This document shows positions 33,105 through 44,614 of a stretch of DNA of 64,000 bases, piece after piece. The stretch's first letter is position 1, and every line of letters starts with the position of its first letter. The notes beneath the pieces were generated by a model, which was given only the letters and a program-made list of their open reading frames with translations, was not told the DNA's origin and made no database searches. Origin of the DNA: Telmatactis stephensoni (Eukaryota; Cnidaria; Anthozoa; Actiniaria; Isophelliidae); the NCBI GenBank assembly GCA_029948255.1, contig JALIZF010001487.1, forward strand, positions 1-64,000, written 5' to 3'. Position numbers and translations under genes: made by a program.

Positions 33105-34505
33105 ATGGATATTTATGGTGTTGGGGATAAAGCTGAAGCATTAGATGAGAATGGTGTATGGCATTCCTGTGAAATAGTTCAGTTAATTGATCAAGGTTTA
33201 GTTGTCCATTTCATTGGATGGAGCTCTCAATATGACAGAACCATTTCGAGCATTGAAGAAATACGTCCAGTTACTGTTTTGGAAAGATCACCGAGGACAA
33301 GAAATCCGCCCTCGAACGCCGGAACTATTAACAAGGTAACTCATTATTTGTATGAAATTATCAATACTTAGAGAATTGCAGCTACTCTTCATCTGTTCAT
33401 TTCAGTGTAAACTAAATCGTATTTATCTGGTTCTTATTTGTAGCATCCAAACCTATCAAAGACTGTCAAGGGAGATCAGCTATTCATGGGGACAAAAGTT
33501 GTGACAGTGGTTACAGTAGATCCAATGAATAGAACAGTGCTTGTAGAGGACAGCGAAAGTAGGGAATTGAGTGTTTGTAGACCTTGGGACGTGACAACTG
33601 ATGAAGTCAGATGTGATAGAGAACCAAAAAAGCGAAAGAGAGGAGCCATAAGCGACACAAGAACAGAAAAGGAAGCTCAAAGTGAGGAAGGACAGCAGCT
33701 GACAACGGAATTGAACTCTGCATGTAATGCTGTTTTAGAATATAGCGTGTACGTGTGCAGTGCAACTGGAGTTGTGGTAAAAGTTGGATCACTATGCTAT
33801 TTTGAGTGTTTTGCTAATTGCCCCTTTTTGATTACTAAGATTTATAGAGAGTCCAATTCGAAAACAGTTCTTGTTCAATGCTCTCGTTGTGTAAGGGAAG
33901 AGAAGGAAAACCAAATTGTGCGTATTTTGTCAGTTGTTTCGGATTTTGTTTGCTCTATCAATGCTTTGTATGTGTCTAGGCTTTGTTCTAAATCTGAATT
34001 TGTGTTATCACCGATTTCAAAGTTTATTAATGTAGTCGTCAGTGACTGCCATGATCGTATTGCCAATTGCCAAGAGAAAAACCCCAGTCTTTCTTACTTT
34101 AGGGAATTAAGACGCTACTCCTTAGCTGCTCAAATGCGCCAAGGCATTTTTAATGGGATTAGTGTTAATGCTACCAAACCTTCAGCCCCTATCAGCCTTG
34201 GTGCATTTGAACCAATACACGATGTTTTACTTTTTGGGTTGTCGTCCAATACTCATTTCAGGGCAACGTATTCATTATCAGGGAAGGGTTTTGCTTTGCT
34301 GGACAGTTTATTAGGGAAAGAATGGGATGTTAAGCCACTTCGAGCTGGTATCCCAGATTGCCATTTCAAATTTGTCACTGAGGTATATGTGTTTTTGGAT
34401 AAAAACTCATTTGCTCTTAAGTTTTCTTTTCGCTACTGCGAAGCACCATTTCCGCTTACTAACGAAAACTATAGAGAGAAGTGCAAATCACTTTTAGTAG
34501 TATAG
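33105..34505 (+). CDS. Two-exon Tudor/chromo-barrel-like protein, companion gene of the element
   Basis: Exons 33105-33335 and 33444-34505 (AAG|GTAACT, TTTGTAG|CAT, phase 0) give 430 residues. Residues about 7-55 form a small beta-barrel reader: GDKAEALDENGVWHSCEIVQ, VVHFIGWSSQYDRTI, IRPV. The aromatic pattern (W...Y..GW...YD) is that of chromo-barrel or Tudor-knot domains that bind methylated histone tails. A second beta-rich stretch follows (residues about 92-125), then a basic, Glu-rich linker with KKRKRG as a likely nuclear signal. A C-terminal domain of about 220 residues is not recognised. AATAAA at 34,532-34,537. No stops or frameshifts. It converges on the transposase-type gene, and the pairing suggests an accessory factor (inference). 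Confidence 0.65.
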
Positions 34506-35401
34506 ATTAAAATGCTATTTTTTCAGTTGTTAATAAAAGTCATTTCCATCATTCGATCCTTCTGTCCTAACTTTATTGTAGGTTGATTTATTGTTAAGTT
34601 GATTTAATAACACAAAACACAACAGTACAATACAATGATAAAGACATGCAACGAGTTAAAAACAATTTTGATATCCCCAAGAAAATAAGTAATTATATTC
34701 AAAGAAACAACATATTGTAAATATTACCTCTTGTTACTGTTACTTGTAAAAATAAAGGTCATTATGTATTATCTTGTATTATATCATGATTCACATTTTT
34801 CGTCGGGAATCAAAGGGTTTTTTTGGTCAACATATTGGGAGAGAATTGAAGGCCGTGGAAATTCTCGTAAGAAATTTTTGAAAATAATCGCGCCCACAAA
34901 AAAAGGACTATTAAAAACAAAAGAGTAAACAGGTGAGTTGGGCAGATGAGATGTAAGGTATCAAACTGGCCCAAGTGATATACAGACTCTGATCAAGGTA
35001 CAATTGATTTATTAAAAGAATCTTAACATATTTAACTATTGAACTAGAAACAAACATAAACATATTAACTAGAACAGTGAACGGCCAATCATGTGCATTA
35101 TAAATAGTGAAAAGTAGGTTAAAATCAGTTTTATAGAACATTAAACCTGTTGTAATAATGAATGCAGTGAATGCTAAGCAATGCACATCTCTCTGCATTA
35201 TTCACATGTACAAATCTATTTACAAAATCACAAAAAAGCTATAAAAGGAATTTATATTTATGCTACAATTAACACTTCTGACATTGTTGATATGCATGGA
35301 GATACTGAAATTTTTTAACTGTGTCAATATCAAATTCACATAAGGTCCATAAGTATTTACATTAAAAAGAATTTTTATAATAGTTATAGTCTGAATTCTT
35401 T
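34506..35401. other. Convergent intergenic region
   Basis: Holds the 3' ends of both genes of the element. No further gene, repeat or inverted repeat is seen. Confidence 0.5.
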
Positions 35402-38400
35402 TCAGTGTCCTGAATACATTTGTTTCTTCATTTCGAAGTCGTCTTTTGCTTTAGTATCATACTCTAATTTTTGTACATCAGAGAGCTCTGCATAACCTAC
35501 CGAAATCATTTTGTTTATATCCTTCATGGTCATTTGAGGATTTTCAGTCTTGAGTTTTGCATATTGTTCACTTAGATATATAGTGTAACCAGTACATGGT
35601 CTTTTAGGTGCAGCTTTAGATAACTTCTTCCTCATCTGTCTAGCATACTTGTTTTTAACTCTTACTGCATTTTTTATTTGTCTGTGAGCACTCTTCTTCC
35701 TTTTTTTGCCACAACTTATGCTTTGTCTTACAAGCTTTGACTTGGCAATACATCCCTCTGGAGCATTTCTTAGTTTTTCTAAATCTAATTCGTACAGGTC
35801 TAAACTTGGTGTGGTTCCAAGTTCAGCCGCTTTGAGTACAAATTGCTTGGAAACAATTTTCCACCCAAATTTAAAAGCAAGTGAAACTGCTTTGGGCATT
35901 TTTTTGGGCTGTTTTTCAACCTCTTTTTGTGATGTGACAAGAATATAGTCCGCATACAAAGCTTTTTCAACATCACTAGTATAAACATGACCACCATTTT
36001 GCAAAATGATTTCATGAAGTTCCTTTGTATTGACCTTAAATCTCTCCCCACGCTCTGACAGGTTCCCAGCGATTACAAAGCATAAACCCTCTAAAGGCTG
36101 TGGAGGGGGATCTTTAAATGACGTCACTGGTATTTTAACAGGTGGTAAATTTCCACTTGTAGCCACTGTCACATGCATCTTTTGTGGGGTAACTCTACAA
36201 ATCATTGCACGCTTAGCTGCAGGTGAACCATCTCGTTGATAAAAGACTGTTCGTCCTCTTTTTGCTTTTAAACCACCTTAAAATAAAAAAGTACAGCGCA
36301 GTGAATTTCTTTGTTTCAGTGGAAAGGTTTAAAAGGCCACTTGCATGTAAATTAATGCAAATTGAAAATACTTGCATTTTCTGTAAAGAAACGACAAAAA
36401 TAGATTTCTGTGCTTATTTCAGCTCAGATGGATTAAAAAAATGCAACACCTCAGTTTCCCATAATGCTTTGTTTTAAAAAATGGCGCTCGTTCACATTAC
36501 CTGTTAGTACAATAACTCTAGAAAACTGCACTTTTTTAGCCTTACCTGGTAATAGAGGGGTTTGTGGACTTGAGGAAGTGGGCGTGGATTGGAGACTTGG
36601 ATGGCCAGGATTTTCAGCTGGTGGTTCTTGTGTAGACTGTGGGGACTGGCAATCATTAGAAAATGTTGCTTGCCTTGATAATTCATTGTTATCATCTTCT
36701 AATGATTCCGTCATTATGCTTGACAGTGATTCCTGGTATTCAAGTTGCTGTGAATAAGTTGGCACGTGTTGGTCATCACTGGGCAATATGTTTGGCTCGG
36801 TTGTCTGGTTTTGTGAATCAGTGGAAGAGTCAGACTGAGTGTCGTTGATAGTCGGGAATAGATCTTTGCCTTTAGGGCATTGGTCAGCATACAATTGCCC
36901 TTTCTCTACGAATCTCTTTTCCAGAAATTGCTGGAATGCTACTTGATTACTTACAGGGGTCTTAAGAATTCGAAGTCGAAGCTGGCGATATGACCATTTG
37001 AAAATTGTCATGATTGGCTCTTCCTTCAGCCATCCCCCGCCTCGTGATGAGTGGTTATAGAATAGACATTGGTGAAGGTAGTGAGCATGCTCACCTCCCT
37101 CAGTACTGCATCGAAAGAGAGAATGGAAGGGTAGTCTTGAGAGGAGAATGGGTACTATATCAACTCTCTTCACAATATAAGGCGTAATTCTTGTTGAGCC
37201 ATACCGCAAAAGAATAAGGCCATGGAAGAGGTCTGCCAGTTTTACGTATTCACTGATTTCCTCTTCCGTCAGGCCAAACCTGAAATTGTCTTGATCGGAT
37301 TGGGTATTTCTCGGGTCTGGATCTTTTCTGCATAATAGGTGCATTTCCCAGTGGATTTTCCAAATGCGTTTCTCAAGTTCTATTTCAGTTATTGAATCTG
37401 TTGGCCACTGAAGTCCTTTTTGCAGAGCAGGTGGAAGCTTATCCGAGAATATCTTGTTCGATGCAACATTATCCAAAATGTGACCATAACTCTCTTCAAA
37501 TGTTTCTGGTGGCGCAGAAATAACTTCAGAATGGCTAACGTTGAGGGTGATTGGCTCCAGCTTGCCTTTATCAAATTTAATGTTAAATTTTCCATCTCTT
37601 ACGCCACGAGAGTTTATGTTTGCAAGCAAATTCGTCAAAGCTGCATCCTTATCTTGGGCATTACCATTTGACTCCAGATCGAGACACGACATTATTCTTA
37701 GTGAAAGCAGTCTCTCTGTGATACGTGCAAACATGTGATTTGCACATGGCACAAAATGGTCTGTTTCAATTACTGGAACCAAGGATTCAGGATGCTCTCT
37801 TTCTATTGTTTTGTTCAGTTCTGACCTTAAACCAGTTGTCTCCCCAACAGTAGATTTGGTTGCTATTGTTTCGAAATTGTACATTGTACGAATTTTCGCT
37901 TTTGGGATCTAACCCCCCACCCAGAACAGCATCGAGATACATTGAGTCGCCAGCCATATATACATTGTGGCCAGAGGCATTGATTTCCTCTGCCCATCTG
38001 TTTAAATATCCAGCTTGGCCATTTTCACCAAGATTCAGCTCCAGGTTAACTCTTGAATCTTTGCCATAAAAAATATGGACAGGCCAGCAGTCACTAGGGC
38101 TCTGGAAACTTATCCCATTAAGAAGTGATTCGTTGTTTATGTTACTTAAGGCAATAAGTACAGATGATTTCCCGCCAAATGTCCTTCCGTCGCCGTAAAT
38201 TCTCCACCACTCAGAGGGCACACTACCACCTCTAAGCCAAGGATAAACAAACCGTAGGCATTCGGTCAAGCGATGTGGATTGATTCTGATACCCGTTTTA
38301 GTCGTTTCTGGTTCCATCACAATTTCAAATTCTTTATTCAGAGTATTCTTTAACAAGTCAACCTCTCTTTCTGATGCAAAAAAACCAGGCAATCGTTTTC

Positions 38401-39774
38401 TAAGATTTCGGAAGAGCTCGGTCATTTTAAAGTTGTCCTGCATATCAATACAGTCGGCTCCATTAATGTAATGCTCTTTAGCGGCATCTTCGGTTGTTAA
38501 AGTATCATATAAAGTCTTCTTTTTACTTTTCAAGTGCACTTTTTTAGCTATATCGACAATGTCCTGGACAGTGAATGCTCCATCCCACTTTTCGTTAGTG
38601 CTATCAGTTTCACTCTCAGTTGAAATGGACTGGACAATACCTTCAATGACATCCCGCTTTCCACCATGATGGATCTCTGTTGCAACATCTACAAAAGCTT
38701 GTTTTTGAGCTTTGATGCGCCGCTCTATTGCTTTACTACGGCTTGTTGGATTACTCTTTAGCTGAGCAGTTGACAATGCAGACCTTTTTTGTTTGGGAAT
38801 GCCGTATCTTGGTTCATCAGTTTCATCGATACTTTCTGCTGAGCTTAGCTGAATAAAAAGCGATGAACACCAATACTGTTGCAGACGTTGAAGGCGGTCT
38901 TTCTCCTGGCCATCGTTAGGACCTTTTACATGGTATTTCATCATCAGCAGAACTGCCGCGGTAGCAAGAATATATCCATTTGACTGTCTTACTTTGTTGA
39001 CAAAGGCATTTTGAATTCCTATAGAAAAATTAATGGAACGGATTTACTACAACGTGCGTGTATATAGCGCTGTATACGAGCGTATGATAGAAACACGGTA
39101 GTAGCTAAAAAAATCAATAACACCAGATCTAATTCGATACTTCAGTTTTGTTGACTAACTTATCGTTTTAACTATTTAGTGTGTTTTTCTCTTACAGATT
39201 TCAAGCAGTTTGAGTGAGCAGCAACTACATCAATTGACTTAGCTATGGGATACGAATTAATTGATTGCATGTTTCTAGTTGAGACAAGCCTTATGATCAC
39301 ATCCTTGCCCAATCTATCCGATTTTTATCTTTATAAGTGTGCCAAAAACGTTTTTGTTTTAAGGCTAAAATATCAGGAAAAATGCCCCAGGCAATGTTCC
39401 ACAGTTGGATTGTAAACTGTAATTTGATAGCGCTTCAGAAAAAACTTGTGATTTTCTAAAAAAAAAATTTCACGACACTCATCAATATAAAATGGCCAGC
39501 TTGACCTTAACAGAAACAAAATTATTTTCTTTTACAAAAACTATCATTAGTTTCATGGAAAAGAGCATGCTTCCAACTAAGTTTACCTACCATTTGCCTG
39601 TAAAAATTTGTTAATGCGAGTAGTACCATGGTTTGCCACGTGGGATTGAAATCCAAACTCTCTAAAAGCATCAGAAGAAAGAAAATACAGTTTTTCGTGA
39701 AGTCCATACACATCGATATGACAAACCGGCCAACCAAGATCTCTAGTATTTCCAATAAGAGAAAGATTTTCCAT
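35402..39774 (-). CDS. Transposase-type protein ending in BRCT and HMG-box domains; one frameshift
   Basis: Exons on the - strand: 39774-39591, 39018-36501, 36276-35402, with G|GTAGGT, G|GTAATG donors and CTATAG, TTTTAAG acceptors; phases agree, giving about 1191 codons. Exon 1 (LHEKLYFLSSDAFREFGFQS) and the start of exon 2 look like a DNA-binding head. Exon 2 holds the large core, including EWWRIYGDGRTFGGKSSVL, DCWPVHIFYGKDSRVNLELN, VYMAGDSMYLDAV, GVRDGKFNIKFDKGKLEPI and RCSTEGGEHAHYLH, a widespread unnamed transposon-type family. Exon 3 has a BRCT domain (LEGLCFVIAGNLSER to KFGWKIVSKQFV), a basic KKRKK stretch and an HMG box (KRPCTGYTIYLSEQYAK onward). Near 37,885 the frame shifts by +1, without which the core is continuous. 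Nuclear DNA recombination is inferred; catalytic residues were not assigned. Confidence 0.7.
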
Positions 39775-41447
39775 ATAACTGTGTTGAAGACAAGTGAAAA
39801 GTTTAATCGAGCGGATTCGGGTTGTTAATGATAACTTTTGAAATTATTTCTGAGTGTTTATGATAAGCAATTATTCAGTTGTGGCACCATTGTCGGCACT
39901 TCTTCGGCACTTCCACTTGTTGAATATTCAATGTGCTGGTTTATATTTTGTGAATAAAAGCATATTTTGTTTTGGCGGTGTCTTAAACAACCTACTGACT
40001 TCCGCCGGGCATTTTTAGTGCAGCTGCACCACATTCTTTGAAATGAACTACCTGGTAATGAGGCTCTGTTGATAAAAAGACAAAGGCACCGAAAGTTTTA
40101 CCCGACGACTAGTCTTGAATTGAATTGTAATTTGAATTGTAAAAATGCAATTGTAATCGCGCACTTGTTCATATTTCAACGCTAAACAGTCCGAAACTGC
40201 CCGCTTCTTTGGATAAAACAGTCATTTAGAATTAATAAATTATCGTTGTTTGTCATGAGAACTTTAACTGATCTCACTTTTACCTGCAAGCAGAGTTTCG
40301 GCTCTTACCTCTTTTATATTTCACTCAGCTGACTGTACTGAGTCTAATTTATTTCTAGTGTAGACAGTTATTAGTCAAAAAATCTTTCTTAAAAACGTTC
40401 CCGCTATAAAGATTATTAGAGTTTGATAATATTTCGTAGTGGATTTACGGGACGTACTTTGACCAATCATTCCAGTTTTATAATATGATTTACTCAGTAT
40501 TCTAGATCATGCCCGCCTGAGACCCTCAGGGCATATTTATTTTGCTAGTAATTACCAAGGGTTTTTTTGGCAGCGGACAATTTTGGCATATTTCGGGAGC
40601 ATTCTCAATTGATTCTTCAATGAAAATTTACGGGATCACTTTTACATGATAACAGCTGAGAATCGTATGAGTTCAAATTCAGCAAAAATTGTTTTTCATT
40701 GGAGAAAAACTTGAGAATATTTTTGTGGATCATCGAGCACCGTCAAAATGATTGCTGGTCAACTTAGTTAATGTGACATAATACATGTAAGCTTTTAGGT
40801 CTGCCAAGCTTATATTTTTGTATTAAACACATCGGACATTTTGTTAACAAACTTAACGGACTTGTTGCATGACGGCTTGACCTAACTCTGCCTTTATAAT
40901 TAGACTTATAGAAACATATGCAAAATATTTCTGATACGACAATGACTTGGAAACTAACATGTAGGCGATGTTTATACAAGCTGGATTAGCATCTTCAAGT
41001 TTAGTTTTTTTATTCCATTCCCATATATGGTGTTTGATGAATATATACATACTAATAGACCGCACAGAGTGCGGTTGTTAGTGTCCAGGATTAGATCGTG
41101 TTGAAGTCGTAATGAAAACCAAAAGGATGATAATGATCTATTTGGAGCTTTTGCAGCATCTCAACTTAAGGGGATGAACTCTTCTTTCATTACTATTATG
41201 GACTTTCTTTATGTCATAACAAGTCTTATGAAGTGTAAGGTAATTTTTGAAAAAATGAGGTCAACAAATTGATAACAACAAATGTTCACTTTTGACCTCA
41301 ATCAAAAGATAAATTTTCTGAGGAAAGTTCAACCTGCATTTCAGTCATATCTCATTAGTTTGGGTTCATTTGTGAACTAAGATTAATTAAGGAATATAAA
41401 TTATTTACTAAGAAAATCAAAAAGTTTGATTTTGATGAATAATAGTA
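39775..41447. other. Non-coding; dispersed repeat at 41.1 kb
   Basis: No gene supported. GTGTCCAGGATTAGATCGTG and TTGAAGTCGTAAT at about 41,080-41,115 are the reverse complement of a segment at 21,854-21,890. ACCGCACAGAGTGCGGT at 41,060 is a small hairpin. Confidence 0.4.
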
Positions 41448-43354
41448 AACGCCTCTTCATTTAACTTCGTGTATAGGATTTAATTCCGGGCTTTGTGTTT
41501 TAGAGCTAAACATTAGGGGTTTCTTGTCACATTACCTTATCTTTAGGGTTTATAGTTCAAAGCCCTAATGATTAGGGAGCGAGAATGTAGTCTTTTCCGC
41601 AAAGCCCTAACAATTAGGTGAAAAGTGAAATATGCCTCATTATTAGGGATTCTGGCTGAAATGCCCTAATAACTAGGGCATGTTTGTGACTAGAATATCT
41701 AAAAATAGGAAAATTAATCATTGACCTGCAAATGTAATTCTGATTTACGCGCGAAAAGTGAAGCCCGGTCGATCTACACCAAGATATAAGTATAAGCGTA
41801 ATTGGCATATAAAGTAATAAGAAAACGAACAAATCCGTTTTCTCGAGATTACATTTATGCCAGGTCGTTATGTTGTGTCAGCTAAAAAACGCTTATGATT
41901 TTTGTGTCTGTAATCATGTGAACCTAGCCATAAACTATAATTCTAGCGTGATATAGTTCGATCTACTTACCTTTAAGATTGTTCAGTTGCATGTGATCCA
42001 CCAAGTAGTGATAAAAAGCTGTGTCCTGTGTACTGCAGCATTTTTGAACATCGAAAATATTTTCCGTGATTTCTATGTTTTCGATGTAAACTATGGCATT
42101 AGTGATTAGTTTGAAAGCAGCCTGCAAACCGAGCTAATGTACATTTCCTGTCTCCACTTCCCTGCTGGTCGAGTCTCTCTCGTGACAAAGAAAATTTCTT
42201 TGCTGAATAGTCATGAAAGAGACTCTGCTAGCTTGGAAGTCTCCAATTGCGCTTCACTTCGTTGTGTACAATTTATTCTGAGATCTAATCTCGACTCAGC
42301 AATCAAATGCGTTTCCGATTTCTTACATGAACTAAGCATTTATGTAGCAAGACCTTAGCGTTAGGGATTGCTGCAAAAAAGGCCTAATCATTAGGTAATC
42401 CTAACGATTAGGTGTTTTTGTGTACAATTTATTCTGAGATCTAATCTCGACTTAGCAATCAAATGCGTTTCCGATTTCTTACATGAACTAGTAAACATTT
42501 GTGTAGCAAGACCTTAGCATTAGGGATTGCTGTAAAAAGCCCTAATCATTAGGTATAATGAAGATCGCACAACTACTTGACTTAGCCGTAACGATTAGGT
42601 ATTTCTGTGGATAGACATTACAAAAAGGGCCGCTGTCAAATCTGTTGTTCACCGGACCGGAATGAATAATACCTGATAAATATTATACGTTTCCCTCGTT
42701 GTTCCTCTTCGATTCGATAAATCAATTAAAATGAGAAATTTTTACCGAAAATGAAAATTTAACCTTAATTTATAGCAAATCCTAGTTCACAAGTTGCAAA
42801 GTCTGGTCTTCATTCCGGAGTAAGTTTCGATCTGGAACGAAAAGAATTACATATCGTGTTTACATAAAAGAAAATCTGGCTTAAAAAAAAATAAGTGCTT
42901 TTGTCTTTTTCAGTCTTCTTGAATCGTAGCTTTCCTTGCTCGTAAAAAGGTTTCTTTATACTGATCTTCCATAGCGCGTCAACAGTTGACAGTCAGTCCA
43001 CGTGCAAACACTGTACGATGACAAGCAATCGAACGAGCATGGGTGTCGTATTACACTGACAGATTTTATTTTATTCATCTGAACAAAGTTCAGCCTTATT
43101 TATTTTCCCAGACAAAAATACAAATCATTCTACTTTTGCATTTATTGTCAGACAATAACTAATATAGTGAGACGTCAAGCGATCGTGAAACGTCGCGTAG
43201 AATTGTTGACTGATAAATGCGATTGTCGCTTTTGGGTGGTAATTAGCTAGGTCAGATTATCAGATGACACTTTTAAGTCAAATATTTTGCAGAAGAAATT
43301 CAGTTTGGCAAAATAACGAGAGATTACATGCTCAAACAAAGGCTTTTTACAAAT
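41448..43354 (+). repeat. Left terminal inverted repeat with palindromic CCTAAT-ATTAGG sites
   Basis: Contains at least six imperfect palindromes of the form GCCCTAATnATTAGGGC (41,562; 41,605; 41,663; 42,383; 42,399; 42,541). It also has an internal tandem duplication of about 150 bp (42,264-42,419 repeated from 42,420) that the right arm lacks, which explains the 151-bp length difference. The open frames in it mirror exactly in the other arm and are not genes. Confidence 0.85.
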
Positions 43355-43561
43355 CTAGAATATTTCGTGAAAAATTAATCAATTCTGTCTGATATATATT
43401 CTTGATAATCATGAACGTCACGGGACGAGTTTGTCCTCGGCTCTTACAAGGGTCCACTATACCCCTCAAAAAATGAAATTGTAAAAAGATATAGAAATGG
43501 AAAATATCTTGTGCTTACTTGAGTTATGGTATTGGAGAATAAACTCCCTACTCTATTCTAA

Positions 43562-44496
43562 TCATTTTTTGGATTTCTTGACCCCTTTCGTTTTTCGTTT
43601 CTTCGTCATTGTTTGTTGTTCATCTAGGTCTTGTGATTTCCTCTTTTTGCGTTTGCTTTTTAGCGTAACCTGTTACAGATAGTGTAAGAAAGGAAATTAA
43701 CCACTGTCTGAGAAAGGATCATTTTAGTTACTTACTTACGTACCTTGGTAATTCGTCTCTCCTTTGCAAATCTTTGTTCAAGGAAATGATGGACCTGTTG
43801 ATCTTGTTCGGAGAGCAGACTATGGGGGTCTTTGGGTGGTTCAAGATTTTGTCTTTTAACTGCGAGTACGTTATCCAAAAGGAATGGTCCATTCGGGGGA
43901 TTCGCTCTTTTCCCCCGTAGTTCCTGGAGGTAGTCATTCCACCATGATGTCTGATCCTTGCCGAAAAGGCTTCCATACTTCGGTATATCTCTTTCGAGAT
44001 TAGGTAAGATGGAATCCAATTTGACAGGAATACATTTAGGGCTGCCAGAGGGGACTGTTTTAATCAAACGGAGAGGTTCATCTTCATCTTTTGCATCTTT
44101 TTGGCTTTTCTCCTTATTTTTCTCCTTATTTTTATCTTTTTTTTCTTCATTTTTTGGTTTTGGTAGCCAAACTTTGCTGGTACTCCATTTCCTGTACTGC
44201 ACTTGAACCATTCCATTCTTAGATTTTTCGATCTTGAACTGGTGCTGTAGAGAGTGTCCCTCCATTTCCTCAGTGTGTCCTACGAGCCAGTTTTTCACAT
44301 CAAGCATATATCGCACGATGTCCACCTCAGGTGAGGGATTGTACGCTTCCCGGATTTGGTTGGCCAGATCGTCCAGAGTTATAGCATTTTGTTTTCTGAG
44401 ACGTCTTGATATACATGAAAACAGTTGGTCAATGTCTTCATGTGTGTGACCGACCATGAGAAAACCAACGCGAATCTTGACACAAATTAGATAAGG
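43562..44496 (-). CDS. DUF7869-type transposon protein, C-terminal part only
   Basis: Two exons: 44496-43744 (acceptor CCTCTTTAG, donor AAG|GTACGT) and 43669-43562 (acceptor CTGTAACAG), phase 0, 287 codons including stop. The diagnostic motif is VGFLMVGHTHEDIDQLFSCI at the start of the first exon. After it come a Lys/Glu-rich linker (about residues 110-130) and a C-terminal region with WWNDYLQELRGKRANPPNGP. The last exon is a basic tail (LKSKRKKRKS, TKKRKTKG) that looks like a nuclear signal. The catalytic-looking N-terminal half of the family is absent: upstream DNA instead holds the rightward gene. So this is a truncated gene, although the remaining part has no stop. Confidence 0.7.
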
Positions 44497-44614
44497 CTAA
44501 AGAGGAGAAAAACGAATTAAATTCTGTAAGTAAATACAAAGGGTCACGAGTGTCCTATATATCTTTGCATTTTACCAGAAAATTTTAATTTGTTACTGAA
44601 TTTTATGAAAACAG

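Larger units (their letters stand above)
32743..39774. mobile_element. Transposon-like unit: Tudor-like gene facing a BRCT-HMG transposase-type gene
   Basis: The unit is defined by two sharp homologies to the derivative at 23,311-23,904: its left border (32,743) and a point at 39,303 inside the first intron of the leftward gene. It contains one rightward and one leftward gene converging near 34.5-35.4 kb, with promoters at the outer sides. Both genes are nearly intact. No terminal inverted repeats or target duplications are visible at either side, so the true ends are unknown. The right limit given is the start codon of the leftward gene. Confidence 0.55.

Noticed and set aside
41614..42358. 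Two ORFs of 72-73 codons in the left inverted repeat, with matching ORFs in the right arm
   Set aside because: Their conservation is explained by arm identity. They lack family similarity and run through the palindromic sites.
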